Shown: one piece after another, positions 16,893-24,784 of the stretch | How the letters are laid out: each line of letters starts with the position of its first letter | Position numbering within the stretch: position 1 is the stretch's first letter | From: Chitinophagaceae bacterium | Lineage (GTDB): Bacteria; Bacteroidota; Bacteroidia; Chitinophagales; Chitinophagaceae | Assembly (NCBI GenBank): GCA_947458335.1 | Contig: CANGYW010000004.1 | Coordinates: 1 to 36,166 of the forward strand | DNA length: 36,166 nt | Direction: 5' to 3' | Notes under the pieces: model-generated | What the model was told of the DNA's origin: nothing | The model's input: only the letters and a program-made list of their open reading frames with translations | The model's database searches: none | Position numbers and translations under genes: made by a program

Positions 16893-18791
16893 TCAACAGC
16901 GTTCGCTTAGTTCTAGCCAGCGCAGTTCCTTTGCGTCAATTTCAGTTGTCAGTGATTCCATGCGTAATGAAAGAGCAGTCAGCTGTTCGAACGAGCAGTT
17001 GCCGGCAGCCAGCTCTTCGCTGGTTTTCTTTTTTTCTTCGTTTAGCAGGGGCAGCTCTTTTTCGAGTTGTTCAAACTCCCTTTTTTCCTTGTACGATAGC
17101 GGCTTCTTTTGGTTTTCTATAGTGGCTACAGGCGGCAGTGTCGTTTCTTTCGGATCTGGTGGGCGGGTCTCTCCGCTATTCTTTTTTTCACCTACTTCTT
17201 TTTTGCCAGCTTCTAACCGGTATTGACTATAGTGTCCTGGAAAATCTCGAATAACCCCCTGGCCCTCGAAGATCAACAGATGATCGACCAACCGGTCCAT
17301 AAAGTAGCGATCATGCGAGATAATCACCAGGCACCCGCTGAATTCGAGTAAGAAGTTTTCGAGTACGGCCAACGTAGGAAGGTCCAAGTCGTTGGTCGGT
17401 TCGTCGAGTATTAAAAAGTTAGGATTGCGAAATAAAATAGAAAGTAGGTGTAGTCTTCGTTTTTCTCCGCCACTCAATTTGCTTATATAGGTATATTGTT
17501 TGTCTGGGTCGAATAGAAATAGCTGTAAAAATTGAGCAGCACTCAGCGATCCTCCGGTAGCTAACGGAAAATTCTCTGCAATATTTTTTACAAATTCAAT
17601 TACACGCAGGTCATCTTTTAATTGAAGTCCTTGCTGCGAATAGTTGCCAAAAACAATGGTGTCACCCACATTTATCTTTCCGCTATCGGCGACCTCAATG
17701 CCTTGCAGGATATTGGTAAAGGTAGATTTGCCCACCCCGTTAGATCCAATAATTCCAACACGCTCTCCTTTTTTAAAGGTGTAGTCGAAGCCTTTTAAGA
17801 TGATGTTATCGCCATAACTTTTATAGAGCTTCTTGACCTCGATGATCTTGCCTCCAAGTCGACTCATCTTCATCGAGAGCTGCAGCGAGGCCTCTTGGGT
17901 TTGTTTCGAGGCTTTTTCTGCTACTACATAGAAATTATCTTGTCGGCTCTTGCTCTTAGTCGTACGGGCTTTGGGTTGCTTACGCATCCACTCCAATTCT
18001 CTGCGGTATAAATTACGTGCTTTATCTACGGATGCTTTATCACTTTCTACACGTGCCGTTTTTTTCTCTAGGTAATTTTCGTAGTTACCTTTATATACGT
18101 GCAGGTCGCTGCCGTCCAGCTCCCAGATCTCATCACACACATTGTCTAGAAAGTAACGATCGTGTGTGACCAAGATCAGTGTGAGGTTCTCGCGGTTCAA
18201 AAATTGTTCCATCCACTCTACCATGGTCACGTCGAGATGATTGGTGGGCTCATCCATAATGAGCAAGTAGTGTTTATGCTCAAAACCTATATCGATAAGG
18301 GTTTTGGCTAAGGCTACCCGCTTGCGTTGCCCTCCACTCAAGGTGCCAATGGGTTGATGTAGTTCGGTGATTCTAAGCTTCTCTAAAATTTGTTTGACCT
18401 TGGCATCCATGTCCCAGGCACCCAATTCATCCATTTCGATGATGGCCGCGTTTAGCTGCTCAGCATCTTGTGAGGCCGCTGCCGCTTCGTAGGCACGAAC
18501 TGCGTTCATGAGTGGATGGTCATAAAAGAAAATCGTTTCCGCTACTGTTTTTTTAGCATCAAAGGCAGGCTCTTGCTCAAATAAGATTACATCCACCTCT
18601 TTATTGATCCAGACAGTTCCGCTGTCGGCTGTTTCTTGGCCGGCCAAGATGCGTAATAGGGTTGATTTACCCGATCCATTACGCGCAATGAGAGCTATCT
18701 TATCACCTTGACTTATATGGAAGCTGATGGAGGAAAACAGGGGATTGATCCCATAGCTCTTAGATAGGTTCTCTACGCTTACAAAATGCAT
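16893..18791 (-). CDS. uup: ABC-F family ATPase, Uup-like
   Basis: A 632-residue soluble protein with two tandem ABC domains and no membrane helices. Domain 1 (about 1-245): Walker A ARNGSGKST (Ala replaces the first Gly), signature LSGGQRKR, Walker B LLIMDEPTNHLD. A charged linker (about 245-315) follows. Domain 2 (about 318-535): GSNGVGKST, LSGGEKRR, LILDEPTNDLD. The last 100 residues are a Lys/Glu-rich linker and predicted coiled coil, as in Uup (E. coli Uup binds branched DNA; ABC-F proteins act on ribosomes). The lack of an EttA-type arm and the presence of the C-terminal coil favour Uup. A -7 box lies 4 nt before the ATG; the J-domain gene is upstream on the same strand. Confidence 0.9.
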   Translation of the reverse strand: MHFVSVENLSKSYGINPLFSSISFHISQGDKIALIARNGSGKSTLLRILAGQETADSGTVWINKEVDVILFEQEPAFDAKKTVAETIFFYDHPLMNAVRAYEAAAASQDAEQLNAAIIEMDELGAWDMDAKVKQILEKLRITELHQPIGTLSGGQRKRVALAKTLIDIGFEHKHYLLIMDEPTNHLDVTMVEWMEQFLNRENLTLILVTHDRYFLDNVCDEIWELDGSDLHVYKGNYENYLEKKTARVESDKASVDKARNLYRRELEWMRKQPKARTTKSKSRQDNFYVVAEKASKQTQEASLQLSMKMSRLGGKIIEVKKLYKSYGDNIILKGFDYTFKKGERVGIIGSNGVGKSTFTNILQGIEVADSGKINVGDTIVFGNYSQQGLQLKDDLRVIEFVKNIAENFPLATGGSLSAAQFLQLFLFDPDKQYTYISKLSGGEKRRLHLLSILFRNPNFLILDEPTNDLDLPTLAVLENFLLEFSGCLVIISHDRYFMDRLVDHLLIFEGQGVIRDFPGHYSQYRLEAGKKEVGEKKNSGETRPPDPKETTLPPVATIENQKKPLSYKEKREFEQLEKELPLLNEEKKKTSEELAAGNCSFEQLTALSLRMESLTTEIDAKELRWLELSERC

Positions 18792-18795
18792 GGCG

Positions 18796-18803
18796 CAAAG
18801 ATA
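18796..18803 (-). promoter_or_regulatory. -7 box (TATCTTTG) for the uup-like gene
   Basis: On the minus strand TATCTTTGCGCCATG places a perfect TAnnTTTG 4 nt before the start codon at 18791. No TTG is found at -33 spacing. A near-leaderless transcript is predicted, in addition to possible read-through from the J-domain gene. Confidence 0.5.
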
Positions 18804-18853
18804 GGTTCACGGCCACTCTTTGTAGCGATTATATCACCATGGACAGATGGCCA

Positions 18854-19498
18854 CTAACTGGCGATTAAAAGGCAGAGCAAGATTGACAAAATAACAAGCA
18901 GTACTACCCTGTAGCGATTCCAGTTATGCTCTCTTTTTTTTCGTAGAAGCCCTTGTTGAATTTCGCGTTGCCATTGTAGGTCCGCAGGCTCTATCTTAAT
19001 CAATGAGTCCGTTATTTTTTGAAAACGATCAAAAGAAAGCACCGTAGCTGCTTTTAATAATAGCCGTGCTCCGGTCAGCAAGGCCTCTGGGTGTGCAAAC
19101 GAGCGTAGCAAAGCGATCTTATCGGGGTTGACTAGCTCTTCTATCTTTAACTGCAAGTCTTGTTGATCGATTCGATCAGCGTCTTGAGTGCTTGTTTTTC
19201 TGTCTTGTGCCACGCAGTCCTTAATCCAACCGGCCAGGTCTATTGTGTCGGTTGTAGTGGCTTGTCCTTGCGCTTTTCTGAGCCACCGCTCTTGTAAGAA
19301 TTGTATTTTTTTTAGCGGATCGCTAAGTACTTCATAAGCCTGTTGAAGGGCCGTAAAACGCACGGAGAGGGCAGGGTCATTACCTGTTTTATCGGGATGC
19401 AGCTCGAGCACCCCTTTTCGCCAGGCTTTTTTGATCTGCTCAGGCGTTGCGCCCGGTGCTATGCCCAGTATTTGATAGTGGTCTATATAGTTGCCCAG
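18854..19498 (-). CDS. J-domain protein with C-terminal membrane anchor; likely CTG start
   Basis: A 214-residue protein if read from CTG at 19498. An N-terminal J domain (about 5-70) has helix I DHYQILGI, helix II IKKAWRKGVLEL, the HPD tripeptide that stimulates Hsp70 ATPase, and helix III ALQQAYEVLSDPLKK. A central helical region without a known domain follows. The last 20 residues (RYRVVLLVILSILLCLLIAS) form a single membrane helix, so the J domain should face the cytoplasm. The first ATG/GTG/TTG in frame is GTG at 19411, which would delete helix I and half of helix II. Upstream the frame is closed by the TAA of the amidohydrolase gene (19505-19507), leaving ATA (19504) or CTG (19498) as possible starts. 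It is co-transcribed with the amidohydrolase. Confidence 0.8.
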   Translation of the reverse strand: MGNYIDHYQILGIAPGATPEQIKKAWRKGVLELHPDKTGNDPALSVRFTALQQAYEVLSDPLKKIQFLQERWLRKAQGQATTTDTIDLAGWIKDCVAQDRKTSTQDADRIDQQDLQLKIEELVNPDKIALLRSFAHPEALLTGARLLLKAATVLSFDRFQKITDSLIKIEPADLQWQREIQQGLLRKKREHNWNRYRVVLLVILSILLCLLIAS

Positions 19499-19504
19499 AG
19501 GTAT

Positions 19505-21145
19505 TTAGTTTTTAGCCGTATATACCCGCTTTCCATTAATAAAAGTGCCTAGTACCCGAGTTCCTAAAATGGCTGGTCCAGCAGCGGTCATTAGGTCTTG
19601 ATCGCAAATAATAAAGTCTGCCCATTTTCCTTTTTCCAAACTTCCTTTTTTGCTTTCCTCAAAACTTCCTTTGGCAGCCCAGATCGTCATACCCCTTAGC
19701 GTTTGCTCACGTGTTAAGGCATTCTCTGGTTGAAAACCCTGCTGTGGCCAGCCGCTGGCATCTTGTCTAAACACGGCAGCATAGAAAGTTTTAAATGGAG
19801 AAATATGTTCTACCGGAAAATCGGTGCCCAGGGGCATCCAGTTATGTTGACGTAAAAGCTGTTGGTACGCGTAAGCGGACGCAATTCGTTTACTACCCAA
19901 CCTCTTTTCGGCCCAATACATATCAGAGGTGGCATGTGTGGGTTGTACCGAGGGGATTATACCATAGGCTCCAAAGAGATCAAGATCGGCCGGGTCTACC
20001 ACCTGCGCATGCTCAATTCTCCAACGCATGTCTTTTTCTTTTATCAGATAGCGGCCATAGATCTGCACAATGGTTCTGTTTCCGCTGTCACCAATAGCAT
20101 GCGTATTCATTTGCCAGCCGGTACGGGCGCACCAACTTGCCACACTGTCAAAGTGGGCGACACTGCTCAGCAAGAATCCGTGATTGTGTTTATCATCTTC
20201 GTAGGGGCGTAGTAAGCAGGCACCACGAGAGCCAAGAGCGCCATCACCATATACTTTGATGCTTCTTACTTGTAAGTGATCTTCCAAGATCATTCCGTTC
20301 TTCTCTGCGAATGCATAGTTGATGGGTTTATCGCTAAGCATGATGTTCATTCGAATCTGTAATAGGCTGTCTCGCTGTAACTGTTGCAGTTGCTCCACGA
20401 CTGGGTAATCTAACCCGCAATCTGTAAGCGAGGTGAGTCCTACGGCTAGGCAATTTCGCTGAGCTTGTTGCAGTGCTTGCGCCAGCTCTTCTTTTGTGGC
20501 AGGCGGAATCATTTTGCTCACCAGGTCTACGGCATTGTCGATCAGTAATCCGGTAAGTGCCCCACTGCGAACGACGATCTTTCCTCCTACTAGTTGTTGA
20601 CCCAAAGTAATACCCGCCAGCCGGAGGGCTTCACTATTGGCAATAGCAGCATGGCCGTCAATGCGCGTTAGCAGTACCGGTCGATTTGGAAACAGTGTGT
20701 TGAGGGCCGTATTATCCGGAAAGCTTTTGTTTGTCCAGTCGTTTTGATCCCAACCATGACCTACGATCCAGCCGTTGGGATGGGTATTGGCAAAGTCTTT
20801 TAGTACCGCTAGAATGTCTTCCCAGCTTTTTGTTCCTACCAGCGAAGCAGTACGCAGGGTCTCAGCATAGCCCACAAAGTGCGCATGGGCATCGTTAAAG
20901 CCCGGATAAATATATTGTTGACCGGCATCGAGGCTGTCACGAAAACTAAACTGTTCGCGAAGCGAAGCAGCTGTTCCTGTAGCTATTATCTTTCCCTTGT
21001 CGATAGCCATGGCCTCTTGCACAGAAAAGGCGCTATCTACTGTATAGATCTTTGCATTAAACACCAACAGGTCCAATGCGGGGCGGGTAGAGCAGGCCGC
21101 TACCAAAAACAGAAGGGCCAGCAGAGATATCCATCTTGTTTGCAT
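19505..21145 (-). CDS. YtcJ-like amidohydrolase lipoprotein
   Basis: A 546-residue exported amidohydrolase (Amidohydro_3 type). The ATG at 21145 gives a lipoprotein signal with lipobox VAAC (Cys about residue 18); an ATG 30 nt upstream lies beside the T-run of the preceding terminator. Metal-site motifs are present: PGFNDAHAHF (first His pair), VYGDGALGSRGA with a lysine/metal-region Lys just before, THAIGDSGNR, and GTDFPVEHISPF near the C-terminus, with the usual ending KWADFIICDQDL. Homologues hydrolyse amide or N-acyl bonds, but most YtcJ-like proteins lack a proven substrate. Its stop codon is directly followed, in the same frame, by the J-domain coding sequence. Confidence 0.88.
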   Translation of the reverse strand: MQTRWISLLALLFLVAACSTRPALDLLVFNAKIYTVDSAFSVQEAMAIDKGKIIATGTAASLREQFSFRDSLDAGQQYIYPGFNDAHAHFVGYAETLRTASLVGTKSWEDILAVLKDFANTHPNGWIVGHGWDQNDWTNKSFPDNTALNTLFPNRPVLLTRIDGHAAIANSEALRLAGITLGQQLVGGKIVVRSGALTGLLIDNAVDLVSKMIPPATKEELAQALQQAQRNCLAVGLTSLTDCGLDYPVVEQLQQLQRDSLLQIRMNIMLSDKPINYAFAEKNGMILEDHLQVRSIKVYGDGALGSRGACLLRPYEDDKHNHGFLLSSVAHFDSVASWCARTGWQMNTHAIGDSGNRTIVQIYGRYLIKEKDMRWRIEHAQVVDPADLDLFGAYGIIPSVQPTHATSDMYWAEKRLGSKRIASAYAYQQLLRQHNWMPLGTDFPVEHISPFKTFYAAVFRQDASGWPQQGFQPENALTREQTLRGMTIWAAKGSFEESKKGSLEKGKWADFIICDQDLMTAAGPAILGTRVLGTFINGKRVYTAKN

Positions 21146-21184
21146 AACAAATAAATTGGCGATAAAGATATTCATTCTAAAAAA

Positions 21185-21208
21185 AAGACCGCTCTCTGGA
21201 GCGGTCTT
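21185..21208 (-). terminator. Intrinsic terminator of the TonB receptor gene
   Basis: A perfect 10-bp stem, AAGACCGCTC (21185-21194) with GAGCGGTCTT (21199-21208), and a 4-nt loop. On the minus strand it is followed by eight T residues. It lies 21 nt past the receptor stop and 39 nt before the amidohydrolase ATG. Confidence 0.92.
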
Positions 21209-21229
21209 ATAAAGTAATTAAAGAAAAAA

Positions 21230-24200
21230 TTAGTTGAACAAGTAGCGAAGACCAAACTGAATCGAGTAAGTAGAGGCTACGCTTACGTTATCGCGGAAGG
21301 TCTTGGTGAGGATATCACCGTTGGCACTACCCAAACGATAGATCGGTAAAACAGTACCACCGGGAACAAAACTAGCCGAGTTGGTAATCGCTAGCGGGCG
21401 GCTGTTGTTGATAGTTTTGATCTTGCCCCATCCTGGATCGATCAGGTTACCTGCATTGAAGATGTCAATGCTAAACTGCAAGCAGTTCTTAGTACCCTTG
21501 ATATTGGTAAAGAGGTCTTGCATGATCTTAACATCAAGGCGATTCAGCCAAGGTGCCTGTGCTCCGTTACGCTCAGCGTACTGACCGCGGTTAGCGCGCA
21601 GGTATTTGTCTTGCTGAATATAACGCTCAAATAAAGCTCTCTGGGCCGCTTGGTTGTATACGACACCGTTTACGGTATTATCCACGAACAACATTTGCTG
21701 TACTTCGGTAGCGGTAGGGATGTACATAAGATCATTTCCTTGAATACCATCACGGTTAAAGTCGAGATCGTAGGTATAAGAGAAGCGACCATTGATACCG
21801 CCATTATAGAAGGCAGAAATGGTAGTGGCCAGGTTCTTGAAATACTCCTTACGGTAAGAGATCATCGCTACTACGCGATCGGGAACCACGTAGTCGGCAT
21901 GGCTGAGCATTTGTGCATTGGGTCCCCATACATTGGGTGTTCCCTGCCAGGCAGAAAGAGGCTGGTCGCCACCACCGTCATACAAATTGGCGGCCACCGA
22001 TTTGGTGTAGGCAACCGACCAAGAAAGACCTTTGCTATACATCTTCTCGATCTTGGCGGTAAGCGAGAAGTAATAACCACGGGTTCCGTTATCCAATATC
22101 ACTGGGTTAAAAGCTCCCGAGGCATTAGGTTGAGGAACACCATTATTAAGCGTATTGATAAAGCGTGTTTGGTTGGTGGCTCCATAAATAGGACGTCTGT
22201 CAGGATAACCATCAACAGCTAGAGAGGCAGGAGAGATCATATTAGGATTACGGAAGATGGCCGTATACATGTCTTTGTTGAAGATGGCTTCGAGGGTTCC
22301 GACAATTCCTTTACCTAAACGTGTATCGATGGCAAGGGTAGTCTTCCAGGTCTGGGGATTTCTAAAGTCTTCAACTAGGGCAGTAACGCTACCGGGGACA
22401 ATGGTTCCGGCTGTGGGTACTGTAGAGGGTCTGTAAGCAGCAGGATCGGGATTGAAAGGACCAGGCGTGTTTGCCTGACCATTCCAGAACTGAGTAACCT
22501 GAATCATTCCGTTATCACCAGACTGGCTCACAATCCATACGAAGGGAACGCGACCGGTAAAGATGCCGGTTCCACCACGAATCTGTAAGGAGCGATCACC
22601 GTAAAGATCCCAGTTAAATCCTAAGCGTGGAGACCACATTAAACGATTCTTAGGGAGGTTTCCGGTATTGATTTTTTCGCCGCCATCAAAGTTCATGTTA
22701 AGCACCAGAGGGTGGGTCAAGATCTGAGGCACATCGGGGTAGGTGGGCAGATCCACACGCAGTCCTAATGTTAAACGGAAGTCTTTGGTAACAGCGATCT
22801 CGTCTTGTCCGTACGCAGAGTACTGGGCAAACTTGAATGAAGAGAAGGCTGGAGCAAAGTTCTTAGACAAAGAATAAGTTATAGCAAAATCTCTGGGCTT
22901 GGCACGCAGGGCAGGGTTAGGATTGATGGAGCTGGCAAAATCGGCCCAGGTATTAAACACATAGTAGCTGGTGCCAAAGCGCTGGAAACCGTTGATGGTT
23001 TCACTGAGCTCATATTGACCACCCACTGTCCAGTTATGCTTTCCGGTAGTCCAGGTCAGGTTGTTGATCACCGAATAGGTCTTAACCTGACGCAGGTTGC
23101 CAAAGCTGAAAGGCTCAAATCCGAATGATGTATAGGGAGCAGGACCAGTAACACCGCCGGTGTTGCTCAAAATGTCTACGAAAGGAAATACCTGGCTGTC
23201 GGTAGAGCGAGAATCATTTTGGAAGGTGTAAGTGGCGCGCAGGGTATTGGCCATCTTACCCCAGGTAGAGTTTAACTCGCCAGCCAATGAATAAAGGTTG
23301 GCACCCTGAAAATAATTGGAGTTTTTAAACCACAACGAAGTACTTGCCGTACGATTGCTGGTGTAGTTAACGTTGGATCCACTTACAGAAGTACTGGGAG
23401 TAAAAGGCTCACCGCCCTCTACTTGGCTGTAACGGATGTTCATGCGATGTTTGTCGTTGATGTTCCAGTCAATGCGGGCCAGGTATTTGGTACGCTCGAT
23501 GTTGGGGACATATCCTTGATATGGGCCGGTCACGTATCCGTAGTTGTCGAGCAAAAACTTGCTAATAAATTCTAATGAGTCTACCGTCGGTCTTACGATG
23601 TTGGGAGCACTTCCGTAGGGAGCCGCAGCTGTTGCCGCAAAGAAGTTTTGAATGGACTTAGGCTGATTCTCCGTTTCGTAGTTGATAAAGAAGAATAACT
23701 TGTTTTTAATAATGGGGCCGCCCATCCGGAAACCATACTGGTTAAACTCTTCTACAGGACGAATGAACTTGGCTTGCTCAACCTGGTCACCTCTTTGTTT
23801 TTCGTTACGGAAGTAGCGATAAACAGATCCGGTGAACGTGTTGGTTCCAGAGCGGGTTACAGCGTTTACGGCCGAACCAATAAAGCCTGATTGACGAATA
23901 TCGAAAGGAGTGATGTTGATAGAGATCTCATCTAACGCATCGAGTGAGATAGGAGCTCCGCCGGCTGGGAGGTTAGAGCCGATACCGAAGCTGTTGTTAA
24001 AGTCAGATCCGTCTACGGTAAAGTTGTTTTGACGATAGTTTCCTCCTCCAATAGAGGGGCCATTCGCCTGCGGTGTCGCACGAGTGATCTCGTTAATGCT
24101 ACGGCTAAAAGTAGGTAGCGTATTGATCTGACGAGTACCCACGTTAGTGACAGCGCCGGTACGACCTGCATTGAGAATAGAATTTCTTCTGCCACCCACT

Positions 24201-24556
24201 ACAACATTTTGCAATGCAGCAGCTGTGCTAAGCAATTCGGAGTTTAAAACATAGGGATCGCCAAGCTGCAGATAGATATTTTCGAACTTCTCTGCTTGGT
24301 GTCCCACATAGCTCACCTCGATGGTGTACGGACCGCCCACCCGCATGTTTTGGATGGTATACTGCCCGCCTGTGCGGGTAATGGTCGTGTACTTGGTTCC
24401 TGAGGGCACGTGTGTGGCAACGATCGTGGCACCGACAAGGGCTTCTTTGTTGTTGCTTTTAACATCACCGGTCAAGACAGCGGTTGTGACCTGTGCAAAA
24501 ACGGATGAAACCGTCATCAAAGCGACCACAAGCAGAAAGAGTATTCTCTTAAGCAT
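21230..24556 (-). CDS. Oar-like TonB-dependent outer-membrane receptor
   Basis: A 1108-residue outer-membrane protein. The ATG at 24556 begins a signal peptide (MLKRILFLLVVALMTVSSVFA); upstream codons are not signal-like. After it comes a carboxypeptidase-regulatory-like beta-sandwich (about 24-108, TAVLTGDVKSNNKEALVGAT onward), then a plug domain (about 125-235) with the Oar-type segment NNFTVDGSDFNNSFG and SAVNAVTRSGTN, and a long beta-barrel ending in SIQFGLRYLFN, with a terminal aromatic region for barrel insertion. Such proteins import or export large ligands with TonB energy; Oar-type members have been linked to outer-membrane adhesion and peptide signalling. The ligand is unknown. No SusD-like partner is adjacent, so it is not a polysaccharide-utilisation locus. 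Confidence 0.92.
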   Translation of the reverse strand: MLKRILFLLVVALMTVSSVFAQVTTAVLTGDVKSNNKEALVGATIVATHVPSGTKYTTITRTGGQYTIQNMRVGGPYTIEVSYVGHQAEKFENIYLQLGDPYVLNSELLSTAAALQNVVVGGRRNSILNAGRTGAVTNVGTRQINTLPTFSRSINEITRATPQANGPSIGGGNYRQNNFTVDGSDFNNSFGIGSNLPAGGAPISLDALDEISINITPFDIRQSGFIGSAVNAVTRSGTNTFTGSVYRYFRNEKQRGDQVEQAKFIRPVEEFNQYGFRMGGPIIKNKLFFFINYETENQPKSIQNFFAATAAAPYGSAPNIVRPTVDSLEFISKFLLDNYGYVTGPYQGYVPNIERTKYLARIDWNINDKHRMNIRYSQVEGGEPFTPSTSVSGSNVNYTSNRTASTSLWFKNSNYFQGANLYSLAGELNSTWGKMANTLRATYTFQNDSRSTDSQVFPFVDILSNTGGVTGPAPYTSFGFEPFSFGNLRQVKTYSVINNLTWTTGKHNWTVGGQYELSETINGFQRFGTSYYVFNTWADFASSINPNPALRAKPRDFAITYSLSKNFAPAFSSFKFAQYSAYGQDEIAVTKDFRLTLGLRVDLPTYPDVPQILTHPLVLNMNFDGGEKINTGNLPKNRLMWSPRLGFNWDLYGDRSLQIRGGTGIFTGRVPFVWIVSQSGDNGMIQVTQFWNGQANTPGPFNPDPAAYRPSTVPTAGTIVPGSVTALVEDFRNPQTWKTTLAIDTRLGKGIVGTLEAIFNKDMYTAIFRNPNMISPASLAVDGYPDRRPIYGATNQTRFINTLNNGVPQPNASGAFNPVILDNGTRGYYFSLTAKIEKMYSKGLSWSVAYTKSVAANLYDGGGDQPLSAWQGTPNVWGPNAQMLSHADYVVPDRVVAMISYRKEYFKNLATTISAFYNGGINGRFSYTYDLDFNRDGIQGNDLMYIPTATEVQQMLFVDNTVNGVVYNQAAQRALFERYIQQDKYLRANRGQYAERNGAQAPWLNRLDVKIMQDLFTNIKGTKNCLQFSIDIFNAGNLIDPGWGKIKTINNSRPLAITNSASFVPGGTVLPIYRLGSANGDILTKTFRDNVSVASTYSIQFGLRYLFN

Positions 24557-24585
24557 ATTTATATTGGTTTTCAGATGCAAAGAAA

Positions 24586-24597
24586 GGGAATATTCCC
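24586..24597. promoter_or_regulatory. 12-bp palindrome near the receptor start
   Basis: GGGAATATTCCC is a perfect palindrome placed between the candidate -7 box and the ATG of the TonB receptor gene, around the expected transcription start. It could be an operator, but no regulator can be named. Confidence 0.35.
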
Positions 24598-24624
24598 AAA
24601 ATAAATATAACGAAATATTGACAA
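24597..24624 (-). promoter_or_regulatory. Candidate promoter of the TonB receptor gene
   Basis: On the minus strand TTG (24622-24624, in TTTTG), a 17-nt AT-rich spacer and TTATTTTG (24597-24604) fit the Bacteroidota promoter with one mismatch in the -7 box. It lies about 40 nt before the ATG at 24556. I saw nothing else in the gap 24557-24784 between this gene and tamB. Confidence 0.4.
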
Positions 24625-24784
24625 AATTGAGTTTCAAACGGTATGGCTTACAAGGAGATGAATAAACCCGGGCCATACCTACTAAAAGGGGCGGAGTTGG
24701 ATTATGGGCTTGCGGGAGAAAAGGGGAAGCGACGTGGAAGCCGATAGCGGCGGGTTAAATTACAAAAGATTGAAAGTCAATATT

